This document shows positions 1 to 10,718 of a DNA stretch of 64,000 nucleotides, piece by piece; the first letter of the stretch is position 1; the number at the start of each line of letters is the position of its first letter. The stretch is taken from positions 37,754,470 through 37,818,469 of the forward strand of contig NC_053146.1 of NCBI RefSeq assembly GCF_016808335.1, in the 5' to 3' direction. Below the pieces are notes generated by a model. The model did not search any database and was not told the origin of the DNA. It was given only the letters and a program-made list of their open reading frames with translations. The translations under genes were made by a program, and so were the position numbers. This stretch comes from Panicum virgatum. Its lineage: Eukaryota > Streptophyta > Magnoliopsida > Poales > Poaceae.

Positions 1-260
1 CAATTTAAACACCGGTGTAGTTGTCCAGAGGGACTGCAAAACGACTTAGCGGTCACCGGTTACACCGACGTGCATAGGAAGCACATCGTCGGTTTAACCG
101 AAGCGCAGAGTAGCACAAAACACAGAACCACTCACCGGTTAAACCGATGAGGGACAGAAAGAACTCGTCGGTGCAACGGCTCAACAATAAAACCCTAAAG
201 TACCAAGATCCTACACACCGGTTGATCCGACGCGGATAACTTCAAAGCTTCGGTTCATCC
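1..260. repeat. Dispersed CACCGGTT/AACCGATG motif cluster
   Basis: At least five degenerate copies of a short palindrome-like motif (CACCGGTT, CGGTTTAACCG, CGGTTCATCCGGTG) recur at irregular 30-60 base spacing. The same kind of cluster lies at 52990-53430 inside a solo LTR, so it is probably element-internal sequence rather than a regulatory array of a gene. Confidence 0.5.
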
Positions 261-1520
261 GGTGCTAGGAAGAACAGAGTCCAGAAAACCCTTTTTCAGC
301 CCACGTCTTTTGGAATCTTCAATGATTGGAAGATCAAATCAAGTCCAAAGGAGTTCAAATTTTGCAGCCATGATCACAAAGGACTTGTGAACATGTCCAC
401 GGAAGGAATTGACGAATCACTCCATCCTTTGGGAGGAATCGAAGAATTACGAGCAAGAATGGGGGTTTTCTCTAGAGCGCCAAGAACTTTGATTCGAGTG
501 GACTCGTGATTCCAGGGGTTGTAGCACTAGGATAGATGTATTAGAGTCACTTCGAAGAGTCACAAAATCATCAAAAACCAAGCCATCAACTCGTGCTCAT
601 GAATTGGCAAAGGAAAATCGAATTTCAAACAAACGAGGCTCGAGATGAACGAAATCGAAGTGGAATCAAAAGCCCAGAGGGCACAAGGAGGGAAGGGCCT
701 CCTTTCCCGATCAATTCACGTACAAAGTCTTCACAAATCCATGTCTAAAATCCCTAACTCTAGAAAGGAGAGGAGAGGGACATGGAGGAGAGGGGCGCCA
801 TGAGAGAGGGCTGCTCTGTTCTTGCGCAAGGGACCCCCGAAAAGAGAAGAGAGAGAGGGGGTGAGGGGGTATTTAACCCCAACAACTCTCAACCCAAAAG
901 ACTAAACTACCCCTAGAACTGAAAATAAACTAGAAGGCCCGTAGGGGCAAAACCGGAAAAGATACATGGACTCATCCGACGCCCGAGGTTCTTTCTTTGA
1001 ATCGAAGTCTTCTCCGCGATGCCACCATGTCGATGAAGATCCGGTTCGCGGTTTTGGAAGGTCCGTGAAACCCGGGTAGGTGGCCGGTTTTGAGAAAACC
1101 GCCAAAACTCCACGCGCGGGAAGATTCCCGCCTCCATGCCGTGACCCTAGATGTCGTTCCCGCCTCGGCCTTCTGACAGCCCTAAACGCCGCCCGACGCC
1201 CGTCACCTCCTCGCCCGCAGCGAGGCCCTAGACGCCGTCGACGCCTGTCGCCTCCGTCAGTCCCGAGACCGACGCCCGTGCATCCACGACTCAGCGTCTT
1301 CAACCGCCGTCCGCCTCCTTGGTTTTGTGGCGCAAACCAAGAAACCCGCCATCCGTCGCTGCTTGCGCCCTCGATCCAGGAGTGGACGCCACAGCTGCCG
1401 CCCGTCCTGAGCTCCTCCACGGCAACTCTCCGTCGACACTCGACGCTCGTGTACCTGCAACCAAAGACTAAGCACACGATCACACCGCACGGTTGATAAT
1501 TCACTCATCACAAGCAGGAT
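1..1520 (-). mobile_element. LTR-like remnant at left edge
   Basis: On the minus strand this stretch looks like a retrotransposon LTR or promoter-leader. It has a TATA-like TTAAATA at 871-877 inside a GGGGTTAAATACCCC context, then a CT-rich leader at about 780-860, then a long AT-balanced tract. The first 260 bases carry scattered copies of a CACCGGTT..AACCGATG motif resembling the one in the solo LTR at 52166-53615. GC-rich sequence at 1080-1500 has open frames on both strands with no recognisable domain and Arg/Pro-rich low-complexity translation. The left end lies outside the window and no TSD is visible. Classification as an LTR is inference. Confidence 0.35.
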
Positions 1521-2651
1521 AGAGTACTCCACATTCCTCAGTCATCTCACATCCATTGTTTCATGCACTGATTTTCCCTGTGGTTGCTGGAAACACCATA
1601 AGCTTCAAATGTGGTAGCCTGCCAAGCCTTTGCATTAAGCTATACTCAGTTTCAATCACTGAATGAACATGTCAGCGTGAGAGCATATTTATATTTGTGA
1701 GATTGCTTTAGTACTAAACACCCTTTCTGTTTTTAGACAATGAGTGATCTCCTCTAGCTGAATCACTAAATGTTGTTGTTCCTGCCTTATTTTTGAAGGA
1801 TATAAAATTACATATGTTTCTCTATATATAATTTCTCGCATTGCAGGTAGGTGCCATTCTCTTGTCCTCTTGCTATCACTAGGTGGTAGATAGATGCAGG
1901 TGCTTGTTTGATACAGTGGAATCAATGGGGACGATAGGATTTTTATGACTGAGTGCTGATTGTTTGCCAAAAAGATTATTTCTATGCTTCGTGTTTCAGA
2001 TGTGGCATATATAGGATTTCTGTTGTCTTGCCCTCTTGCTAATACACCTGCTAGCATTCACATATTGCTTTAACCGATGACTGCGATAGATGAACATTCC
2101 AGGATGATTTTTTTTTTTTTGCAGTTCTTGAACATGAGTGTTTTGTTTTGCTTGCAGGGCTGATATCAAAGAAGAAATTATTTGCTCACAATTGAGATTA
2201 GTATCCTGCTGTTCATGATGTGCTACTGTCCAGTTTTTCAAATAGCAGAACCAGCAACTGAATTTCCAAGCCAAATCAATGGCTATGAATTATTTGATAT
2301 ATTGTGTATTCTCCTATGTATGCAACACAATGGCTATTAAGATCAAATTATGTACTAGATCACCATGATTCATGTGTCAAAGAGTGAATTAAATACCTAG
2401 CAAACAACTAAACAGACAGTTTATTGTATAAACTGTCTCTTTAGCTGTTTGTGTGTATCAAACAAACAGCAGCTATTTGAACTGTTGTACATGCCCTTAT
2501 AGTGATTTCAACCTGGTCTGAAAACTAGCATGGGGACCACGGTCCACGAAGGAGGGGAAATTGGGGTGACGGCGGGGAACTGGGGACATCACGCGGAACA
2601 GAACTTACCTCCGGCCTAGAGATAGATTTTTTTATTGGACGACGAAGAGCC
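1521..2651. other. Intergenic, no gene recognised
   Basis: AT-rich sequence with isolated splice-like tracts, for example a T-run followed by GCAG at about 2110-2124. No open frame longer than about 120 codons resembles a known domain. Nothing is supported here. Confidence 0.6.
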
Positions 2652-3119
2652 CGAAGAGTTGGTTATTGGATTGGGCGGGCCCGTGTTGGGCTGTAAATAG
2701 TCGTGTACGTAGATTTCATGGCAAATTAGAGATGGGCGGGCCCGTGTTGCTTCAAATGCAGCTCCCCGGAGAAACTGGAGTTGGAATTTTTCTTATACTG
2801 TTGCAAAAATCACGTTGGTTAAACTTTACACTACTATTAGAAAACGGGCTTTAGGCAACGGCTAAGAAAGGCCAAAAGCACCGGTCGAAGAGTTGGTTAT
2901 TGGATTGGGCGGGCCCGTGTTGGGCTGTAAATAGTCGTGTACGTAGATTTCATGGCAAATTAGAGATGGGCGGGCCCGTGTTGCTTCAAATGCAGCTCCC
3001 CGGAGAAACTGGAGTTGGAATTTTTCTTATACTGTTGCAAAAATCACGTTGGTTAAACTTTACACTACTACTAGAAAACGGGTCTTAGGCAACGGCTGAG
3101 AAAGGCCAAAGGCACCGGT
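2652..3119. repeat. 234-bp tandem duplication of flank plus CACTA end
   Basis: Unit 1 is 2652-2885 and unit 2 is 2886-3119. Each contains 177 bp of flanking DNA followed by the first 57 bp of the CACTA element. I read the 177-bp flanks as identical. The 57-bp element parts differ at five positions, all transitions. Both element starts are preceded by TTA, the base triplet that also follows the right end at 5289-5291. Confidence 0.85.
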
Positions 3120-3585
3120 TTCCCTGGCACCGGTTGGAAATACCAGCCGGTACCAAAGAGGCTTCCACGCTGACGTAAGGTGGCAGCCCCTTTGGTACCG
3201 GTTGGTATTTCCAACCGGTACCAATGACCTTTTCCCTTTTTTTTCCCAAATCCAGTTTTGTTTGTTATATTTATTACTGTTTATTCTTTTATAATTGCTA
3301 AACACACTTAAGCTCTACAGTACTCTACGTTCATTGGTTGTTCGTGTTCGTTTTCAGAGAATATTTGAAACTAACTAAAAGTGAAATGCGAGCATATAAT
3401 AAAGCTAATTAGATGAACTAATATATTTACAAATTTACAAACATCAAGGCATAATGTTTAAAAATATTTATAAATATACAAGTCATGTTAGCCGTCCAAC
3501 TACTAGTCCCCTCAGGATGTCGATGGAAGTCCTCTATAGATGTGACCGTCGTGGTAGAACTCGCCTCTAGGATCCAAGATCTCGT

Positions 3586-3867
3586 TCAAAATGAATCTGG
3601 CGAGCTGCCCGCACACGGCGTTGATCCGATCAGTAGAGTAACATTCATCCCCCATTTGAGGCATCTATCATTTAGGAAAAAAACATTAACATTATGTGCG
3701 TTAGTACAATTATGAAAATATACTAGTGAACGGTTTGGACGTACTCTCGTTTCTTCATCAGTAGCCTTCCCGCATAGAGTCATGATGTGCAAGTAGTCGC
3801 ATACGTAGTACCCGCACCAATTAGTTCCTTGTTGTCTCACACACTTAAGGATAAACAAATAAATTAC
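3586..3867 (-). pseudogene. Ulp1-like (C48) protease C-terminal fragment in CACTA 1
   Basis: The minus-strand frame contains QQGTNWCGYYVCDYLHIM near its start. This matches the catalytic-cysteine segment of the Ulp1/C48 cysteine proteases carried by many grass CACTA elements. The upstream His and Asp segments of the fold are missing. The fragment begins just a few bases after the transposase fragment ends, so an internal deletion seems to have fused two distant parts of an autonomous element. Confidence 0.75.
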
Positions 3868-4584
3868 TCAATTTAGAATAATTTGGGATAGGATGCAGTC
3901 ATTAGGACAAGCATGTATCTTTTGTGCCTCTAATCCTAAAGGACAAACAACTTTTTTTACCTTGTATGTTGTCTCCGGCAAGGTGTTACCCTCAGGGAGT
4001 AAGTTTTTTATAAATTTCAGCAACTCCTTGAATCCCTTGTCAGACAAACCATTTGATGCCTTCCATTGCAACAATTCAAATGTGGTACCCAACTTCTTTC
4101 GGTTTTGTTTGCAATCAGGGTACAACAATGTTCTGTAGTCCTCCAACATACGCTTCAGATCTCTCGATTCCTTTTCTGTTTCACAACCTTCCTCAGCTTC
4201 GCGCATCATCTGACCAAGATCATCTTCTACAACGTATCCTTTAGTATCTTCTTCAGGCTCACCCATTGCAGTGTCGTTGAAAAAGGAATTATAATTGGCT
4301 GCAAAGTCAGGAATCCTGTCCTCTTCTTCTACATTATTATCCAGCACAATTCCTCTTTCGCCATGCTTGGTCCAAATATAGTAGTTCGGCATGAAACCAC
4401 TATTGAACAAGTGACTATGGATGGTTCTTGATGATGAGTAATCCTTCTCATTCTTACAGAATTTGCATGGACAACGAACGAAACCGCCATACTTGTATTT
4501 CTCGGCCGCTTCTATGAATTCATGCACGCCATCAATGAACTCCTTTGAACGCCGATCGGCCATGTACATCCATTGCCGACTCAT
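3868..4584 (-). pseudogene. CACTA transposase N-terminal fragment (Transposase-associated domain)
   Basis: This 238-codon open frame starts at MSRQWMY and continues with a cysteine-bearing zinc-like stretch (RCPCKFCKN, about residues 38-46) and a HLFNSGFMPNY segment. This is the order seen in the transposase-associated domain of plant CACTA TnpD-type proteins. The C-terminal part (YKVKKVVCPLGLEAQKIHACPNDCIL, about residues 207-232) is the entry to the transposase_21 domain, and the frame then stops. Full TnpD-like proteins are several times longer, so this is a truncated coding remnant of CACTA element 1. Residues for the DDE catalytic core are absent. Confidence 0.85.
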
Positions 4585-5502
4585 CTAGGTCCACAATACA
4601 TTTATATACATCATTGTAGTGTACAAATAGTTCATTCATACTATAATAAATTTGAATTCAAATATATAATTGATAATGCATATAACTATAATAAATAGAT
4701 ACTATTCACTTATCAAATAAATTAAATGATAACTGCTTCTAAAAACCAATTGCTAAGTTATGGAGAAAAATAACTAACCTTTTTTGAAAAAAAAACAAAA
4801 AATCGCCTCCCCTCCCCTCACTCAGCTGCCATGAACAGTGAGTTCACGGCAGCTTGGAGGGGGGAGGGGTTGGGGTATTTATAGGCGTGGCTCAAAGGCA
4901 CCGATTGGTGCTCAACAACCGGTGCCAAACAAATGGCATAGGCACCGGTTGATGTTACTAACCGGTGCCTTTGTTGTGGGCACGTGGCGGCACCGGGCCA
5001 TGGCAAAACCCGGTGCCATTGTCCACCCTTTAGACACCGGTTGGTTCCACCAACCGGTACCTATTTCTCTTTGTTCTTTTGGTACCGATTGGTGGCACTA
5101 ACCAGTTCCTATATTGGGGTTTTGGTACCGAGTGATGCTTTAATCCGGTACCAAACCCCTTATCTTTGATCGCCGCTTGCCAAAGGTACTAGCTGCTTTT
5201 GCAGCTGGTACTGATGCGTGGCATTAGTACCGGCTGCAAAAGCAGCTGGTACCTTTGGCCAGGACCTTTGGCATATTTTCTAATAGTGTTAGTAGCCTTT
5301 TCCTATGCAAGTAAAGGTGTCCCAGAGGCTAAACGGAACAGAAATTTGTTTCCGGGATTGTCTAGCTAGCAAGGCTGATTTTGTTTCTATTCGCAGTCAA
5401 AGATTGTCATCCAGCCAAAATATTTGCGTGACAAGAAAAGAAAAGGGCGAAAATTGCTTTGGGAGAGATGACTACAAATACAAGCTGCTCCTTGACGGCT
5501 GG

Positions 5503-8500
5503 TGTGACAAAACTGCCATGTTAAATCGGCTTAATTAAGCATAATGACTATCATTTGAACACATTAGGCATATTAGCTTACTGGTTTAACTTGGTAGCCT
5601 GTTTTCAACTAATTAATGATCGAAACCACACCAGAAGTCTCACACGACGACGAGCGCAGACAGTACCAGCATGGTATAATTTTACATAATAGAGTATAAC
5701 ATAAAATATTTACAAAACATCTTTCAAAATTAAAATTAACATAAGAAATGATAGCAGCGGAAGAGAGTCTAACCCGAGAAATTTTTTTAATAGAGGCAAA
5801 ATAAAATAAAATAAAATAAAGCAATAACTACGAAGACGTGAGGACGTTACATCGAGCCCAGCGATGTTTATCCTAGTTAGCTCCTATATCTGAAATATGG
5901 TCAACAACAAACCTTGAGCAACTAATACTCAGTAAGACTTACCCGACTAGTGGTATATGCTTAGCCGACTCCTAGTATGCAAGACTTTTGGCTGGTGGAT
6001 TTGTTTTGCCAAAAAAACTGCTAAGAGTGAATCCTTAATTTCAATGTTTTAGCTCAAAGTTCTATATAGATTAATAAGCAACTACATTTGCAGAACTGCT
6101 AGAGCAAACATGGTAGAACATTAAATCACAATTCAAGATAACTCTCATCATGTATAATCCATGTTCCATATCATTATACTACGATGTGACACAGTGATCG
6201 AGATTCTCTTAACCGAGAGCAACGACGAATCGATTCGTTTTAACCTTGCAAGGTGGACCTAACACACACATCACGTATATGCCTCGTCGGGCCATACACG
6301 ACAACCATTCCTCTCCCCGCCTTGAACTTCAGAGCTGCTCCACCTGCATATAGTCAGCCGAGCCCTATAAGAGACCACCGAAAATAAATATATGCGTACC
6401 CAATTCTCTGCGGCCACTCGACTACGCTAAGGGGTGGGTAGAAGTTTCGAACTTTCGAAGCGAAGTAGTATCAGGCTTACCAATTTTGACTACCTCCTAC
6501 TCCCGGCATGTGGTCAGTACTATTCAAACTCGATTAGCGGGGCCAACAACGGTACGGTGCTCAATCGACATAGACGGGGCTAGACGCCAGGAACCCTGTC
6601 CTGTTGCCATATCCTACATCTCATCATCCCCTGTCCAGTCTCCATTTTTCCTTCATTCCATCATTATTCCAGTAGCTCATATACCAAAATACAAAGACAT
6701 CCTATGTCGGTCGAGTAACAGGAAATTACTCGACTTCTATGAGCCCTAATGAAGCTTGGCAGTGCTAATAACCTGCGCATGCTAGTATTTAGCCAAATGG
6801 AACATAGGAATCATGCACTTAAGGTTTCAAGCAACTCCTAGAAATGTAATATATAAGTACTTAGATAAATAGTAAGTCATAATTTAAAATACTAGGCTAT
6901 GCTCCGGGGCTTGCCTTTTTGCTGAGCAGGGTTAGTGTTATTCTCGGCCATGGGCCGGATCTTCACGAGTTCATGCCTAAGCCTGCTTCGCCGATCCTGG
7001 GTTTCACGATCCATTTGTTGACGACGTTCTCACTACGGGCTCTACATGTATGCACATGTTGGCATTTCTTATGCCCGATAGAATAGATATTCTGCAAGCG
7101 CACAGAATCACCGCTGTAGCACTTCACCTTGGAGTATTCCAGGGTATCGTATTTTTCCTCAGGGAAGCACTATGGGAAAGAGTATCGTAAATCGAATGAT
7201 AACCGTACTAGCTTAATCGACCGACTAACTAGGCGGGGGTAAGCCAGATAGATAAGTAAGATAAATGGCCAGTCAATGACCGAGTGGCACATGGAGGTTC
7301 AACTCCTTAGAGAGGTAGCAGCTGGGAGGACAACGAGCGAGATAAGACACCTGATACACTTCTGAACTATCGAGCTAGCCTCTCTAAATCAGACTAAACA
7401 CCTAACTAGTTCTCAGAAATCAAGAGCTTACTTCGGCGGCTGGAAGAGGAAGGACTTCAGAAAGGGATGAGAGGGGAGTCCAACGGCAACCTGCACTACT
7501 GCTATAAAAACACCCGAATGTGGTGGACTACAAAGGACGGATAGCGCTGTCACCACCTACCGACTAACACAACAGTTCCGTGGGGTGGAACACACTTTCT
7601 AGCTAACACTAAGGTTAGACATCACGTCTACACTCGGTGTTAGGATTTCTCTCGAGGCCTTTGAGAGAAATCCCCCTCAACCTAGAGCACTAACTTGAGA
7701 TACTCTAGTCCGGGCGAGAAAACCTGTAAGATAAGATCCTGATTACTTAGAAAGGTAACTTAGTCTAAGCTAAAGGAAAACTTCCGCGCACGAGATGAAC
7801 ACTCAGACTCGAGTAAACAAAGGACAGCGGAAAGTAAAGCTGACTCAGAAAAGTAAAGAAGATAACTTATATTGATAATGTCAAAAGAAAGATACAAGAG
7901 CTATACCGGACTTCCGATGACTCCGGAATCCCGAGCAAGCTCGATTCGACTCTAACTTCCAAGCTACTAAACTACTCTAGAAAGTACAAGTGAAGAGAGA
8001 AGAGCTCCAATGGTGTGTGTTGAAGTGATGGATGGTGCTTCTATTTATAGCCTCCCAAGGTCGGTTCTCGGCCGGTACTGCAGTTGGCGTCGGTTGTATG
8101 CAGGTAAGACAGTTGAGCTTAGCTTCCACTCCAAGCCCCAGCCTGAGGGGCTTCCAAGTGGGGCCGGCCGGCCTCCCCTAGGCCGGCCGGCCTGGGGATC
8201 CCGCCACGTGGCCACCAACTTTTGGACAGTGGCTCTGATCTTCTTCTGGAGGCGGTTGACAGTTGCTTTGGACCAACGTGTGCATGTGCTAGGCCGGCCG
8301 GCCTCCCTCTGGCTCGTCTCGGCCCTCCGTTGCGCCGACTTTGCACTTGAACGCTTGTGGTCTTCCCTGGGTGCTGGATTGCTGACCTGGACACGATTTT
8401 GCACTGAATGGTGGGTCCTTTGATCCTTTTGCAAGCCTTTCGATCCACTTGATCAAACCGACATCCAATCCACGACTCAGAGGCATTGTGGGTGTGTTAC

Positions 8501-9129
8501 TTTGCCACTGGATCGAAGACGGGACACTGTTCTCAGAGGTGCCAGGCCGGCCGGCCTGGGTTTTTTTTCTCAAATTTACCCATTTTTGGTAGATGTTCTC
8601 CTGAAATCAAAACTCATCCAAAACTTGTGGAACTCATTAGAAATAAATAAAATATTAATGGAACATAGTGTAATGCTCGTGTTATTCTCGAGAAGTTGAC
8701 GACAAGAATGTGAATTTACGGCCGTCAACAATGCACATGATATAAGTCAATGCAGATACAATTTTCTAATTACAAAGTAACCATTGATCAAGGATAAATG
8801 CTAACGATTTACATCAACTTACACCTATCAGCCCTAACACTACTGGTCAGACCGGTTTACCCAACCGATCAGACTGGTTGACAATATCCCCAGAAACCCG
8901 GAGTATCCGGACATATATCTGGAGTTTCTGGTCAAAACTTTGAATTAGCTTGCGGACTGTCCGCCACCTAGCAGAAACCGGTCAGTCTCGGGTGTCCGAG
9001 CGTGTTGTAGGGCGGACGGTCCAGCACACATGGGAAATAGAGGAGTTTCTTAAATCAAACTATCCGGAGTTTCGAAACTAAGCATTCCTACCATAATTTC
9101 GGGAGGAGATTTCTTTTAGGTGGAAGGAT
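5503..9129 (-). mobile_element. LTR-A family copy 1 (interrupted, right end lost)
   Basis: The left end TGTGACAAAACTGCC (5503) matches the ends of copies at 17249 and 39914, and in reverse at 12351. Shared landmarks in order are the TTGAACACATTAG segment, the ACTCAGTAAGACTTACCCGAC segment at about 5930 and the GCTCCGGGGCTTGCCT segment at about 6900. The copy is split by an insertion at 7057-8730 and resumes at 8731. It is similar to copy 2 in reverse until about 9000, after which the similarity fades, so the promoter-proximal end is missing. No TSD is found. Interpretation as a long LTR or LTR fragment follows from the intact copy 4. Confidence 0.65.
7057..8730 (-). mobile_element. TG..CA insertion inside LTR-A copy 1 (element B)
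   Basis: This 1.67 kb piece begins TGTTGGCA and ends CGTCAACA, so its short ends are inverted TGTTG/CAACA. The flanks repeat ATGCACA immediately outside (7050-7056 and 8731-8737); counting two further bases, ATGCACATG is 9 bp. Comparison with the uninterrupted copies 2 and 4 places the join at the same point. GGCCGGCCGGCCT palindromes occur at about 8163, 8181, 8292 and 8544. There is no coding domain; the GC-rich open frames at 8010-8573 read as low-complexity translation. A solo LTR is favoured by the ends, but the long flank repeat is unusual for an LTR element and leaves a TIR transposon possible. Confidence 0.6.
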
Positions 9130-9435
9130 TGTAACACCCCGATGTTTAAATTCAACGATCAAAATTTAAAATTGGGTTAGATCAGCCCGGACTGGTCCGA
9201 GCCGCGTGTCGCGCATCGACGCCGACGAGCGATGCTATCGCCACGCGCCAGCCATCCTCGGTTCGCGCACGAGCCTGGGGATGCCGCTACCAATGAATGA
9301 GTGCTATCGCGCCGTCGCCCATGCCAAGACCGCGAGTCGTCGGTCGTCACCACTCGCCGACCGTCAAGCCCCTTTCCCGGCCATTCTTGTGCAACACATT
9401 GAATTCGTCCATATCCCAAGCCCAACCCTAAGCTC

Positions 9436-9442
9436 TATATAT
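9436..9442 (+). promoter_or_regulatory. TATA box in LTR-A copy 2
   Basis: TATATAT lies about 306 bases into the copy, followed by a CT-rich leader (CTCTTGGTCTCTCTCAGCTC) typical of a plant transcription start region. I infer that it drove element transcription rightward. Confidence 0.5.
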
Positions 9443-10505
9443 CCCTCTTGGTCTCTCTCAGCTCTTCTTCTTCCTCCTCCAACCGCCATTAACGAGCTTG
9501 AGCAGCTCATGTTCGCTGGCCAAATCCGCGAGCTTCTTGTCATGGAATTCCAATCCACCGCACCTGAAGCTCATCCACCTCTCTAGCTCCCTCCCCAACC
9601 GCTCCAATCTCAGCCCCAACCATCACTTCCCGAGATCCATCCCGACATCAAACTCCCATCTCCAGCCACTATTTCTACTGACCAGCAGCTCAAATAGACT
9701 GTAAGTGAACCGGTAATGCTCGTACTTCCCTCGTTCTTCCATGTTCATGTTGTTTCCACGTGCGTTCCCGACCATGCCACCGTGGCCGCCATGGGCCGCA
9801 CGCCGCCGGCCATGCTCGGCTTGATTTATTCGCATGCATCACCATGATTTTGTGTGCCTCGTCACATAGATTGTGTAGTACTAGCCCCGCCGCCGTCTGG
9901 CCTTGCCGACGGTGAGAGCGCGCGCCACGCCGTCGTGCCATGGCCACCACGTGCCGCCTGCCCACACTGTGTCAAAAATTGAACGGCGGACGGTCCAGCC
10001 TGTTCGGGCGGACAGTCCACCTGCTCACGATTTGAACGGGCAGCTATTTCGGATGTTCGAACGTCCGAGCTTACGTGCAGTCGGTATCGGATGTCCGAAC
10101 ATTTTTACAGCGGACAGTCCGGCAGGGGGAGTGGATAGTCCGCCATCCAACAGAAACCAATTAGTCTCGGATGTCCGAACGTTTGTACGGCAGACGGTCT
10201 GCCACTGGGGCGCGGACAGTCCGCATGCTAACTTTTGAAACCAGACAAAACTTGGATCCCGGATACTCCGGGTATGCGTCCGTATACTCCGGACCTTCGT
10301 TCGGATGTCCGAACGTTGGCTCGGAAACTCTAAGTATATGTCCGGATACTCCGGATTTGGGGATTCCGAAGTTTGACAGCCGGTCTGACCGGTTAGGTAA
10401 ACCGGTCTGACCGGTAGTATTAGGGCTGAGAGTCATACTTCGATGCAAACCGTAGTAATTATCCTCGGTCAGTGATTATTTTGTAATTAAAAATTTTCAT
10501 CTGCA

Positions 10506-10718
10506 TTGACTTGTATCATATGCATACGTGTTGAAACCGCAGCCGAGGAGATCGTGTACGAGGTGATCACGGAACCACAGGAGCAGCCGGGGCAAATTCA
10601 GGAGGAGACCCGCGAGAACTCGGCCCAAGGCCCAGTTAACCCTAGCGCTTGGCAGCAGCCCGAAGGTAAGTCCCGGAGCATAACTCCTAATTTAAAATTA
10701 TACAATGTTATTAATTAA
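10506..10718 (+). CDS. Conserved short ORF in LTR-A copy 2
   Basis: This 70-codon frame has no recognised function. Its centre (TAAEEIVYEVITE, then QGPVNPSAWQQPEGK) reappears in the opposite-strand copy at 41268-41468 as TAAEEVVYEAITE and QGPVDPSAEQQPEGK. Many of the DNA differences between the two are silent third-position changes (GCA/GCC, TAC/TAT, CAG/CAA, AGC/AGT), which suggests past coding selection. GTAAGT follows directly after the CAGCAGCCCGAAG segment, so this may be an exon whose true reading frame ends at that donor rather than at the downstream stop. The protein would be acidic and Gln/Glu-rich. Confidence 0.4.
   Translation: MTCIICIRVETAAEEIVYEVITEPQEQPGQIQEETRENSAQGPVNPSAWQQPEGKSRSITPNLKLYNVIN

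Larger units (their letters stand above)
2829..5288 (-). mobile_element. CACTA (En/Spm-like) element 1, deletion derivative
   Basis: The left end CACTACTATTAGAAAA (2829) and its duplicate CACTACTACTAGAAAA (3063) pair with a right end reading CACTATTAGAAAA on the minus strand, finishing at 5288. A 3-bp TSD, TTA, flanks the element (2826-2828 or 3060-3062, and 5289-5291). Subterminal regions at 3110-3225 and 4885-5270 carry inverted ACCGGTTGG..CCAACCGGT repeats, as expected for transposase-binding arrays. The inside, on the minus strand, joins the N-terminal transposase-associated region directly to the tail of an Ulp1-like protease, so the catalytic transposase core has been lost. It is probably non-autonomous. 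Confidence 0.88.

Noticed and set aside
902..1504. Overlapping open frames of up to 200 codons on both strands
   Set aside because: Arg/Pro-rich translation, no domain, and the sequence lies in an LTR-like GC-rich tract.
2666..3088. Two nearly identical 62-codon proteins
   Set aside because: They are the translation of the 234-bp duplicated flank; no start context, no domain.
8010..8573. Open frames of 90-137 codons in element B
   Set aside because: Composition from GGCCGGCC repeats; frames on both strands are equally long.
9206..9704. Open frames after the LTR-A TATA box
   Set aside because: CT-rich leader sequence; the frame is not conserved with copy 4 and has no domain.
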